The position numbers and the translations under genes were made by a program. A stretch of 12,473 nt of DNA. Source: Anaerolineae bacterium (lineage in GTDB: Bacteria > Chloroflexota > Anaerolineae > Anaerolineales > E44-bin32). Below the pieces are notes generated by a model that ran no database searches, was not told the DNA's origin, and worked only from the letters and a program-made list of their open reading frames with translations. The DNA is taken from assembly GCA_030673735.1 (NCBI GenBank), contig DAOVIK010000020.1:1-12473 (forward strand), in the 5' to 3' direction. Shown here one piece after another: positions 6,364 to 12,473 of the stretch (positions within the stretch are counted from its first letter, which is position 1; every line of letters begins with the position of its first letter).

Positions 6364-7101
6364 ATGGCCCGTAAGAAGAAAGTGAAACTTCCCAAGACCA
6401 TCCCGACCCACATCGCCATCATTATGGATGGCAATGGCCGTTGGGCGCGCTCTCGGGCATTGCCGCGCAACGCAGGGCACCGAGCCGGTGTGGAAAATCT
6501 GCGCCCCGTGCTCGAAGCTTGCGTTGAATTCGGGATCAGGTATCTCACGGTCTACGCATTTTCCACGGAGAACTGGGAACGTCCTGCGGATGAGGTCCAG
6601 GGGCTGATGAACATCTTGGAGGATGTCATCGATCGAGAGATCACTGAACTTCACGAGAACGGCGTGAAATTGCGCCATCTGGGGCATCTTGAACGCCTGC
6701 GTCCGGCGCTTCAAGAGAAGGTCCTCAAAGCAATCGATCTGACCAAGGACAACACGCGCATTTCGCTCAACATCGCCTGGAATTACGGTGGACGCGATGA
6801 GCTGGTGCGCGCGATACGCAAACTGATCGAAGATGGTGTACCCGCAGAGGACATCACCGAGGCGCTGGTCGGTGATTACCTCTATACGGCAGGCTGCCCT
6901 GATCCCGATATGATCATCAGGACAGCCGGCGACCAACGTGTCAGCAATTTCCTCCTATGGCAAGGTGCCTACGCTGAGCTCTATGTCACTCCGACGTACT
7001 GGCCCGACTTCGGCCGTGAGGACTTGCTCGACGCGCTCCATCAGTACGCGAGCCGAGAAAGAAGGTTCGGACGCGTACCGGGACCTGTCACTTCTTCCTA
7101 A
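6364..7101 (+). CDS. uppS: Isoprenyl transferase (undecaprenyl diphosphate synthase)
   Basis: A 245-residue cis-prenyltransferase that extends farnesyl diphosphate with isopentenyl units to make the C55 carrier lipid for peptidoglycan. Motifs in order are HIAIIMDGNGRWA (residues 16-28, catalytic Asp22), RNAGHRAG (35-42), YAFSTENWERP (64-74), and SLNIAWNYGGRDE (134-146). IIRTAGDQRVSNFLLWQ (184-200), AYAELY with the metal-binding Glu205, and WPDF follow. The usual RTxGE is RTAGD here, a mild Glu-to-Asp change at residue 190. Length and motifs fit UppS, but product chain length cannot be read from the sequence. Start ATG 6364 lies 16 bp after frr, with GAGG near the frr stop as the likely ribosome site. 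The frame extends upstream within frr without family similarity. Confidence 0.95.
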   Translation: MARKKKVKLPKTIPTHIAIIMDGNGRWARSRALPRNAGHRAGVENLRPVLEACVEFGIRYLTVYAFSTENWERPADEVQGLMNILEDVIDREITELHENGVKLRHLGHLERLRPALQEKVLKAIDLTKDNTRISLNIAWNYGGRDELVRAIRKLIEDGVPAEDITEALVGDYLYTAGCPDPDMIIRTAGDQRVSNFLLWQGAYAELYVTPTYWPDFGREDLLDALHQYASRERRFGRVPGPVTSS

Positions 7102-7102
7102 C

Positions 7103-7918
7103 ATGCTTCGTGAACGCACAGTAGTCATCCTGCTGATCCTGCCATTGCTACTCTACGTGCTCGTCGCCGGTGGGTGGCTATTTGCAGGCGCGATCGCGCT
7201 GGTACTGGCGCTAGCAGGGAGCGAGTATGCACTGCTATTTCGCCATCATGGGAGGCGCCCAGCCCTGCCGGTGATCGTTGCCGGCGTTCTGGGGCAGGTG
7301 ATCGCGCGCAAGATATTCGGTTTTGACCACACCCCTTTAATTCTCGCTGTTTTGCTCATGGTTAGCCTGATTTGGCACCTTGTGGACTATGAACGAGGCG
7401 CCGATGGCTCGGCAACCGACTTCGCCTTGACGTTTGCAGGAACGATCTACCTGGGATGGATAGGAGCCTATCTGGTTTCCCTGCGCAACCTTCCAGAGGG
7501 ACTGTGGTGGCTGCTGGTCGTCCTGCCGGCGATCTGGCTGGCCGATTCCGCAGCCTATTTCGTTGGGCGAGCCGTTGGAAAACGGAAGCTGTCTCCCCGG
7601 CTGAGCCCCAACAAGACTTGGGAGGGGTACCTTTCGGGCGTAGTCGTCGGAGGCATCACCGGGGCACTGTTTGCGATGCTGTGGAGCGTTGGCGCAGGAC
7701 TTGCCTCTGGCTTGGAGGCGATGCGAGGCTTGCTGATGGGCACGGTGGTGGCGATTCTGGCGCCGCTCGGTGATCTGGGGATCAGCATGATCAAGCGTGA
7801 GCTCAAAGTCAAGGATACCGGCGCATTGCTTCCCGGCCACGGGGGCGCACTCGACCGCTTGGATACATGGATCTGGGCGGCAATGCTGGGCTTCTACCTG
7901 GTTTCCTGGCTGACGTGA
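7103..7918 (+). CDS. cdsA: Phosphatidate cytidylyltransferase (CDP-diglyceride synthase)
   Basis: A 271-residue integral membrane enzyme that makes CDP-diacylglycerol from phosphatidate and CTP, the branch point of phospholipid synthesis. Hydrophobic segments run through most of the chain, the first two at about residues 7-40. The CDP-alcohol signature is complete near the C-terminus, starting SMIKRELKVKDTG at residue 228 and ending LPGHGGALDR at 243-252, with the conserved Lys-Asp and Asp-Arg. The upstream WLADSAAYFVGR and SPNKTWEG segments (145-156, 168-175) are also typical. ATG 7103 lies 1 bp after the uppS stop, so the genes are cotranscribed. No strong Shine-Dalgarno is visible, in line with translational coupling. 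In many bacteria dxr and rseP follow; here glpX does. Confidence 0.95.
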   Translation: MLRERTVVILLILPLLLYVLVAGGWLFAGAIALVLALAGSEYALLFRHHGRRPALPVIVAGVLGQVIARKIFGFDHTPLILAVLLMVSLIWHLVDYERGADGSATDFALTFAGTIYLGWIGAYLVSLRNLPEGLWWLLVVLPAIWLADSAAYFVGRAVGKRKLSPRLSPNKTWEGYLSGVVVGGITGALFAMLWSVGAGLASGLEAMRGLLMGTVVAILAPLGDLGISMIKRELKVKDTGALLPGHGGALDRLDTWIWAAMLGFYLVSWLT

Positions 7919-7939
7919 ATGATCGCTATTTGTGTCGAA

Positions 7940-7981
7940 GTCTCCTCGTAGTCGTGGCTCGGATGTGTCCGACAAGGAGAC
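7940..7981 (+). promoter_or_regulatory. Structured leader hairpin upstream of glpX
   Basis: GTCTCCT (7940-7946) pairs perfectly with AGGAGAC (7975-7981). Inside it, TCGGA (7959-7963) pairs with TCCGA (7968-7972) around TGTG. The outer stem covers an AAGGAG ribosome-site-like sequence at 7974-7979. That site is too far from the glpX ATG but stands 10 nt before another ATG at 7990. No promoter could be recognised in the 84-bp gap, so the element may be read through from cdsA. Confidence 0.4.
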
Positions 7982-8002
7982 CAAGGATAATGGAGCTATG
8001 GA

Positions 8003-9007
8003 ATGGATGAGGAACCAACTCGCAACCTGGCGCTGGAATTAGCACGAGTTACCGAGGCGGCGGCTATGGTCGCCGGCCGGTACATGGGCCGTGGCAACAA
8101 AGAAGCCGGCGATCAGGCCGCAGTCGACGGCATGAGATACATGCTGAACACGATTGACATCAATGGTGTTGTGGTCATTGGAGAAGGTGTCAAGGATGAA
8201 GCTCCAATGCTGTACAACGGGGAAGAGTTGGGAACAGGAAAAGGTCCCCAAATGGACATTGCCGTCGATCCGGTCGATGGAACACGATTGCTTGCCTTCG
8301 GTCGTGCGAACTCGATTTCAACGGTAGCCCTTTCGGATCGTGGGACGATGCTGGATCCGGGCCCAATCGTATACATGCACAAAATCGCCGTGGGGCCGAT
8401 AGCCAAAGGGCATATCGATCTTGAAGCTCCTGTTCCTGACAATTTGAAAGCCGTGGCGCGCGTGAAGGGCTGCGACATCGACGATCTTACTATTGTCGTT
8501 TTGGATCGCCCGCGTCATGAGGAACTCATTGCCAGCGTCCGAGATTGTGGTGCACGGATTCGCTTGATCACCGATGGCGATGTAGCGGGAGCCCTGATGA
8601 CTGCTTGGCCCGAGTCGGGCATCGATATTCTTATGGGAATCGGCGGATCGCCGGAGGGCGTTCTCTCAGCATGTGCTTTGAAGTGCATGAATGGTGAGAT
8701 TCAAGCGAAGCTCTATCCTCGCAACGAAGATGAGGAGAAACAAGCCCGAAAATTGGGGCTGCCGCTGGACAAGGTGCTCATGATCGACGATCTTGTGCGT
8801 AGCGAGGATATCTTCTTCTCAGTGACAGGAATTACCGACGGAGAGTTGGTAGACGGGATCAAGTACTACGGCACAGGATGCAGGACGCATAGTCTGGTGA
8901 TGCGCAACCTAACTGGCACAGTACGCGAGATCATCGCCATGCACAGCTGGGACAAACTAATGGAACTGAGTGGGATCAAGTATGATATAGATCATCCCGG
9001 AGTGTAA
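8003..9007 (+). CDS. glpX: Class II fructose-1,6-bisphosphatase
   Basis: A 334-residue GlpX-type phosphatase, normal for the family. It hydrolyses fructose 1,6-bisphosphate to fructose 6-phosphate in gluconeogenesis. Related enzymes in autotrophs also take sedoheptulose 1,7-bisphosphate, and which applies here cannot be told. Motifs visible are the N-terminal RVTEAAAMVAGRYMGRGNKE (residues 15-34), VVVIGEGVKDEAPMLYNGE (56-74) with metal-binding Glu61, and MDIAVDPVDGTR (84-95) with Asp85, Asp89 and Asp92. IRLITDGDVAGAL and GIGGSPEGVLSACALK lie further on. ATG 8003 has GGAG at 7992-7995 with 7 nt spacing. It starts a protein that matches the family N-terminus, so the start is well supported. It follows cdsA by 84 bp with a hairpin in between. 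No intrinsic terminator is visible downstream. Confidence 0.95.
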   Translation: MDEEPTRNLALELARVTEAAAMVAGRYMGRGNKEAGDQAAVDGMRYMLNTIDINGVVVIGEGVKDEAPMLYNGEELGTGKGPQMDIAVDPVDGTRLLAFGRANSISTVALSDRGTMLDPGPIVYMHKIAVGPIAKGHIDLEAPVPDNLKAVARVKGCDIDDLTIVVLDRPRHEELIASVRDCGARIRLITDGDVAGALMTAWPESGIDILMGIGGSPEGVLSACALKCMNGEIQAKLYPRNEDEEKQARKLGLPLDKVLMIDDLVRSEDIFFSVTGITDGELVDGIKYYGTGCRTHSLVMRNLTGTVREIIAMHSWDKLMELSGIKYDIDHPGV

Positions 9008-9082
9008 TGGCAGAAAGTGGATTATCCATCTCGGTTAAGGCTATGAACCATCCAGCTGAGACAATGGCGTATGCAGGTAGGG

Positions 9083-9111
9083 TTGCACGGCATTGGGCGG
9101 CGTGCTATAAT
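9083..9111 (+). promoter_or_regulatory. Strong extended -10 promoter for rho
   Basis: A perfect TATAAT (9106-9111) is preceded by TGC, the extended -10 TGn motif. A -35-like TTGCAC lies at 9083-9088 with 17 bp spacing. The start point would be near 9117-9119, leaving a leader of about 167 nt to the rho ATG. A small dyad, GCACG (9085-9089) and CGTGC (9101-9105), lies between the two hexamers and could bind a regulator. The stretch 9008-9082 holds nothing I recognise. Confidence 0.75.
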
Positions 9112-9140
9112 GACGCAGCTTAGATCTTGGTTGCCTTGGG

Positions 9141-9190
9141 CACCCCCCCCACGACTCAACTCTGACTTGGCCTTTATGCACCCTCCAATT
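9141..9190 (+). promoter_or_regulatory. C-rich, G-poor rho leader segment (candidate rut site)
   Basis: Within these 50 nt I count 23 C and 5 G, including an unbroken run of eight C at 9143-9150. Rho binds unstructured C-rich, G-poor RNA, and rho of Escherichia coli is limited by Rho-dependent termination in its own leader. A similar feedback site is inferred here from position and composition only. Confidence 0.4.
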
Positions 9191-9285
9191 GCTTGAGACC
9201 AGTTCTCATGTCGGGTGATTTCAGGAAGCATTCACCGAGTTGCGCTTAACATAAGCCTTTGTTATTTCACATGGAGTCTCCAGAT

Positions 9286-10566
9286 ATGAACATCAAGACC
9301 TTGGAAGCGATGAGCCTTGCTGATCTTCGCACGCATTCCAAAGAGCTGGAAATTTCCGGCGCCGGCCGCATGAAGAAAGATGATTTGATCCTTCGCATCA
9401 TGCAGACTGAGGCTGAGAGGCAGGGGCTCGAGCTGCGCGGAGGCATCCTGGACATCATGAACGAAGGTATGGGTTTCCTTCGAGCAGATCACTATCTCCC
9501 CGGCCCTAATGACATCTACGTCTCCCAATCGCAGATTCGGCGCTTCGGATTGCGCACCGGCGATATGGTGATCGGCCAGATTCGACCCCCCAAGGAATCG
9601 GAGAAGTATTTCGGTCTTCTGAGGGTGGAATCGATCAATGGGCTAGATCCGGAGGAAGCCCGCGATCGCCCCCGCTTTGAGGGCCAAACGCCGATCTTCC
9701 CAGAGGAGCGTTTCAATCTCGAAACTGACCGCTTCACCATCACCACGCGCATGCTGAATCTCATCACACCGATCGGCAAAGGACAGCGTGGTTTGATCGT
9801 GTCGCCGCCGAAGGCCGGTAAGACGACCGTTCTGAAGCAGATAGCCAATGCGATTTCTAGCAATTACCCGACAGTGCACTTGATGGTTGCATTGATCGGC
9901 GAGCGTCCTGAAGAGGTCACTGATATGGATCGTTCCGTCGATGCAGAGGTGATATCTTCGACGTTCGATGAGCCGGTGACATCCCACGTGCGCGTGGCCG
10001 AGATGGCGCTTCAGCGTGCTAAGAGGCTTGTCGAAATGGGACGTGACGTTGTCATTCTGATGGACTCGATCACGCGCTTGGCGAGGGCCTACAACTTGAT
10101 GGTCACGCCCTCCGGGCGCACCCTCTCCGGCGGATTGGACCCGGCGGCGCTCTATCCTCCCAAGAAGTTCTTTGGGGCCGCGCGCAACATTGAGGACGGA
10201 GGATCCCTCACGATCATCGCCACTTGCTTGGTAGACACCGGCTCTCGTATGGACGACGTGGTCTATGAGGAATTCAAGGGGACCGGAAACATGGAGTTGC
10301 ACCTTTCTCGCCGCCTCCAAGAGCGACGCATCTTCCCTGCGTTCGACATCGATCGCTCATCCACCCGCCGTGAAGAGCTGCTTTTAGGGCCGGATATCAC
10401 ACAGCGCGTGTGGTTGATGCGCCGCATGTTTGCTCAGATGACCACGCCTCCTCCGAATGGAGCAGGCATGGGTCTTGCCAGCGCAACCGAAGCCCTGATC
10501 CAACGCTTTTCGCGGACAGAGAACAACCAAGAGTTTCTAGAGACACTGACAGAGGATGGACTCTAG
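9286..10566 (+). CDS. rho: Transcription termination factor Rho
   Basis: A 426-residue hexameric RNA helicase that ends transcription, close to the 419 residues of E. coli Rho. It has an N-terminal Rho_N helical domain (MNIKTLEAMSLADLRTHSKE onward, residues 1-45) and an RNA-binding cold-shock-like domain with GGILDIMNEGMGFLR and DIYVSQSQIRRFGLRTGD (52-93). The ATPase domain has Walker A SPPKAGKTT (173-181), Walker B DVVILMD (254-260), the SGGLD loop (281-285), and FDIDRSSTRREELL with the arginine-finger region (353-366). There is no large insertion of the kind seen in actinobacterial Rho. ATG 9286 is chosen for GGAG at 9273-9276 with 9 nt spacing and because the protein then starts like other Rho proteins. 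ATG 9271 and TTG 9259 are in frame but lack a ribosome site. The end overlaps the next gene by 11 bp. Confidence 0.97.
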   Translation: MNIKTLEAMSLADLRTHSKELEISGAGRMKKDDLILRIMQTEAERQGLELRGGILDIMNEGMGFLRADHYLPGPNDIYVSQSQIRRFGLRTGDMVIGQIRPPKESEKYFGLLRVESINGLDPEEARDRPRFEGQTPIFPEERFNLETDRFTITTRMLNLITPIGKGQRGLIVSPPKAGKTTVLKQIANAISSNYPTVHLMVALIGERPEEVTDMDRSVDAEVISSTFDEPVTSHVRVAEMALQRAKRLVEMGRDVVILMDSITRLARAYNLMVTPSGRTLSGGLDPAALYPPKKFFGAARNIEDGGSLTIIATCLVDTGSRMDDVVYEEFKGTGNMELHLSRRLQERRIFPAFDIDRSSTRREELLLGPDITQRVWLMRRMFAQMTTPPPNGAGMGLASATEALIQRFSRTENNQEFLETLTEDGL

Positions 10567-11629
10567 ACCAGAATTCTACAAGGCCGCACGCAAACACTGG
10601 TTGGCGTACGGCCTTTACGCGCTTCTTGCCCTCGCCGGGCTGCTGACATCCATTTGGGCTACATGGCTGAATGTCAGCAGTGCGTGGGCTGTTGACGGCT
10701 TGAGCTCCGCTCACGACGCGTCGTCTCCGACGTCGATTCCCAGCCTGCCGGTATATGCCCCAGCGCAATCTGAAACCTCACTCTCCCGTCAAGCCAATAT
10801 CTATACCGTGTTTCCGGTCCGACCGCGCGTGGACGTGGTGAGATACACGGTGCAGACCGGCGACTCGGTCTTCGGGATTGCGGGTGAATTCAACCTCAAG
10901 CCCGAGACCTTGCTCATGGGCAACTACTCGGTTCTCAACGACAATCCTCACTTGCTGCGACCAGGGCAAGAGCTCAACATCCTGCCCTTGGATGGCGCAT
11001 ACTACGAATGGAAGGATGGCGACAGGATCTCGATGGTGGCCAATCGATTTCACGTGGAAGTGCAGGATATCGTCGACTGGGTGGGCAACGATCTCGATCC
11101 GGTCAATCCGCAGATAGATCCCGGCACCTGGATCACGATTCCTGACGGGACGCGTGCACTCACCCTGTGGTTGATTCCCACAATCGCCCGTGGAAGTGCG
11201 GGTGTGGGTGGTGCCCTCGGCCCAGGAGGATGCTATGGAGACTACTCGGGTGGAGCGGTCGGTACGGGAGGGTTCATCTGGCCTAGTTCCAGCCACGAAA
11301 TCGTGGGCAACAACTACTGGTCGGGGCATCTCGCAATCGACATTGCTGTGGGAATTGGAGAAGCGGTATGGGCGTCCGACACCGGCGTTGTAGTCTTTTC
11401 CGGTTGGTCCTATGGCGGCTATGGCAATGTGGTGATGATCGATCACGGCAACGGCTGGCTGACCCTTTACGCCCACCTCAATGGAGTAGCCGTGGGCTGC
11501 GGCCAAAACGTCTACAGAGGCCAGACGATTGCTTGGGGTGGATCCACGGGAAATTCAAGCGGACCGCATCTGCATTTCGAAACCCGCTCCGGCGGAGGCT
11601 TCGTAAATCCCATGTACGTGCTGCCCTAG
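10556..11629 (+). CDS. Membrane-anchored LysM and M23 peptidoglycan endopeptidase
   Basis: A 357-residue protein. A hydrophobic segment at about residues 15-38 follows a basic N-terminus, so the rest should lie outside the membrane. A Ser/Pro-rich linker follows. Next is LysM 1 (about 96-143, YTVQTGDSVFGIA to LNILP) and a second, diverged LysM-like repeat (about 148-196), then a Gly-rich linker and an M23 domain (about 254-352). The M23 zinc ligands are intact: HLAID (His258, Asp262) and HLH (His338, His340), with His307 in YAHLNG. LysM binds peptidoglycan glycans and M23 enzymes cut peptide cross-links, so a role in wall remodelling is likely. Two cysteines (226 and 315) could form a disulfide. 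The ATG lies inside the end of rho (11-bp overlap) with AGAGG at zero spacing, so it is probably coupled to rho. There is no visible terminator after it. Confidence 0.9.
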   Translation: MDSRPEFYKAARKHWLAYGLYALLALAGLLTSIWATWLNVSSAWAVDGLSSAHDASSPTSIPSLPVYAPAQSETSLSRQANIYTVFPVRPRVDVVRYTVQTGDSVFGIAGEFNLKPETLLMGNYSVLNDNPHLLRPGQELNILPLDGAYYEWKDGDRISMVANRFHVEVQDIVDWVGNDLDPVNPQIDPGTWITIPDGTRALTLWLIPTIARGSAGVGGALGPGGCYGDYSGGAVGTGGFIWPSSSHEIVGNNYWSGHLAIDIAVGIGEAVWASDTGVVVFSGWSYGGYGNVVMIDHGNGWLTLYAHLNGVAVGCGQNVYRGQTIAWGGSTGNSSGPHLHFETRSGGGFVNPMYVLP

Positions 11630-11649
11630 AACAAAAATTCGATTCTTCC

Positions 11650-11678
11650 TTGACGTCCATGTGGGCGGTTGATATGAT
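11650..11678 (+). promoter_or_regulatory. Near-consensus sigma70 promoter before the second LysM gene
   Basis: TTGACG (11650-11655, 5 of 6) and TATGAT (11673-11678, 5 of 6) have 17 bp between them. Transcription would start near 11684-11686. AGGAG at 11690-11694 stands 8 nt before ATG 11703, so the leader is only about 18 nt. The gene can therefore be expressed separately from rho and its neighbour. Confidence 0.75.
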
Positions 11679-11702
11679 GCCATGCGTTCAGGAGATTAGA
11701 AG

Positions 11703-12473
11703 ATGTCGATAAGATCGACAATGGCGAAGGCAATTGGCGTGGTGAGGCAATGGATGGCTACGGTACGCCAGTGGTGGTCGAGTATCGCTCAGCGCGGCCT
11801 GCGGGGGCCTGTGGCGCGCTTCGCTGGGCATCTGGCGCTGTTGCTTGTGATCGTGCTGGGGATATGGGCCGCGCGTGTTGGAGTGAGGTCATTGCCGGCC
11901 TCGGAAACCATCCCGCTGGTAGAGATCGACACAAGCCAGGAAGATTCCTCGCTGGGCCCCGATCTGTCCATCGAGGATCTCCCGGATTTCGAGTTCGCGG
12001 GAGGAGGCCCGCAGGGCGTTTCACGCACTGCGGAAATCCACACCAACATACCAAGTCGCCCGCGCATGGAGATCGTTAGCTACTTGGTACAAAGCGGAGA
12101 CACGCTCTTCGGCATCGCCGATAAATACGGGCTCAAACCGGAGACCTTGCTCTGGGGAAACTGGGATGAACTTGAAGGTGATCCGCATTCCTTGCTTCCC
12201 GGAATGGAGCTCAACATCCTGCCGGTTGACGGCGTCATGCATGTTTGGATTGCTGGAGAAAGCCTTTCGGGCGTTGCCAGGTTCTTCCACGTCTCTGCTG
12301 AGGACATCATCGAATGGCCAGGCAATGAACTCGATCCGACCGTCGACACCAACGATCCACCGATTACAGCCGGGACTGCTTTGGTGATCCCTGGCGGTCG
12401 CCGAGAGATACCCACTTGGCGCGCTCCGCGCATTCGTCGCGATAACCCGGCATCAGCGCAGGTCCTGGGGCCG
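11703..12473 (+). CDS. LysM-repeat membrane-anchored protein, paralog of the upstream gene (3' end outside window)
   Basis: The frame is open from ATG 11703 to the last base, 257 codons without a stop. The start has AGGAG at 8 nt spacing and a strong promoter behind it. A basic N-terminus with several Trp (residues 1-40) precedes one transmembrane segment at about 42-62 (HLALLLVIVLGIWAARVGV). An acidic linker (about 70-105) follows, then LysM 1 (127-174, YLVQSGDTLFGIADKYGLKP to LNILP) and a diverged LysM 2 (179-230). The two LysM units match those of the upstream protein along their length, with shared KPETLL, ELNILP, FHV and GNxLDP blocks. The last visible residues VLGP align with LGPG just before the upstream M23 domain. 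I therefore expect an M23 peptidase domain beyond the window, but that is not seen. The N-terminal region is unlike the upstream protein apart from the single membrane segment. Confidence 0.88.
   Translation, partial: MSIRSTMAKAIGVVRQWMATVRQWWSSIAQRGLRGPVARFAGHLALLLVIVLGIWAARVGVRSLPASETIPLVEIDTSQEDSSLGPDLSIEDLPDFEFAGGGPQGVSRTAEIHTNIPSRPRMEIVSYLVQSGDTLFGIADKYGLKPETLLWGNWDELEGDPHSLLPGMELNILPVDGVMHVWIAGESLSGVARFFHVSAEDIIEWPGNELDPTVDTNDPPITAGTALVIPGGRREIPTWRAPRIRRDNPASAQVLGP

Noticed and set aside
9008..9082. Terminator after glpX
   Set aside because: Only 4-bp inverted repeats and no T-run are present; termination may be Rho-dependent or lie elsewhere.
9176..9249. Two tiny ORFs in the rho leader (MHPPIA at 9176 and a 13-codon ORF at 9208), which recall the rhoL leader peptide of E. 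coli
   Set aside because: Neither has a convincing ribosome binding site, and ORFs this short arise easily by chance.
11758..12433. Several open frames on both strands over 11750-12433
   Set aside because: They are shadows of the real + strand LysM gene from 11703, which has promoter, ribosome site, membrane segment and LysM repeats and stays open to the window end.

Overview
The window is a stretch of bacterial housekeeping chromosome with every gene on the + strand. The order rpsB-tsf-pyrH-frr-uppS-cdsA is a widely conserved bacterial block. I favour a Chloroflexota (Anaerolineae-like) genome. The reasons are moderate-to-high GC, paired M16 peptidases, a short one-core EF-Ts, a GlpX-type FBPase, and membrane-anchored LysM plus M23 proteins in tandem. 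This assignment is inference from gene style, not from a marker comparison.

Region 1 (1-2698) is a tightly packed operon: the 3' part of an M16 peptidase gene, a second M16 gene whose zinc motif is degenerate, acpS, and a FlK-like hotdog thioesterase. The junctions overlap by 8 bp and 4 bp, then leave a 2 bp gap. Region 2 (2699-2986) is a regulatory interval. It has a good sigma70-type promoter whose -35 and -10 are each enclosed by a 6+6 dyad with a 12-nt spacer, followed by a leader with two strong hairpins and a consensus Shine-Dalgarno.

Region 3 (2987-7918) is the translation/envelope operon. S2 (RpsB) carries an unusual repetitive, alternating acidic and lysine-rich C-terminal tail of about 210 residues. 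It is followed by EF-Ts, UMP kinase, ribosome recycling factor, undecaprenyl diphosphate synthase and CDP-diglyceride synthase. The dxr and rseP genes that often follow cdsA are not here. Region 4 (7919-9007) is a class II fructose-1,6-bisphosphatase behind a structured leader with a possible six-codon upstream ORF.

Region 5 (9008-11629) holds a strong extended -10 promoter, a C-rich, G-poor leader, rho, and a LysM-M23 peptidase gene overlapping the end of rho. Region 6 (11630-12473) has its own near-consensus promoter and the 5' part of a second, paralogous LysM protein that runs off the window.

No mobile element, CRISPR array, tRNA or rRNA was seen. The most interesting signals are the repeat-built S2 tail, the twin promoter dyads and structured leader of rpsB, the possible rut-like leader of rho, and the tandem cell-wall protein paralogs next to rho. 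No clearly new multigene system is visible.
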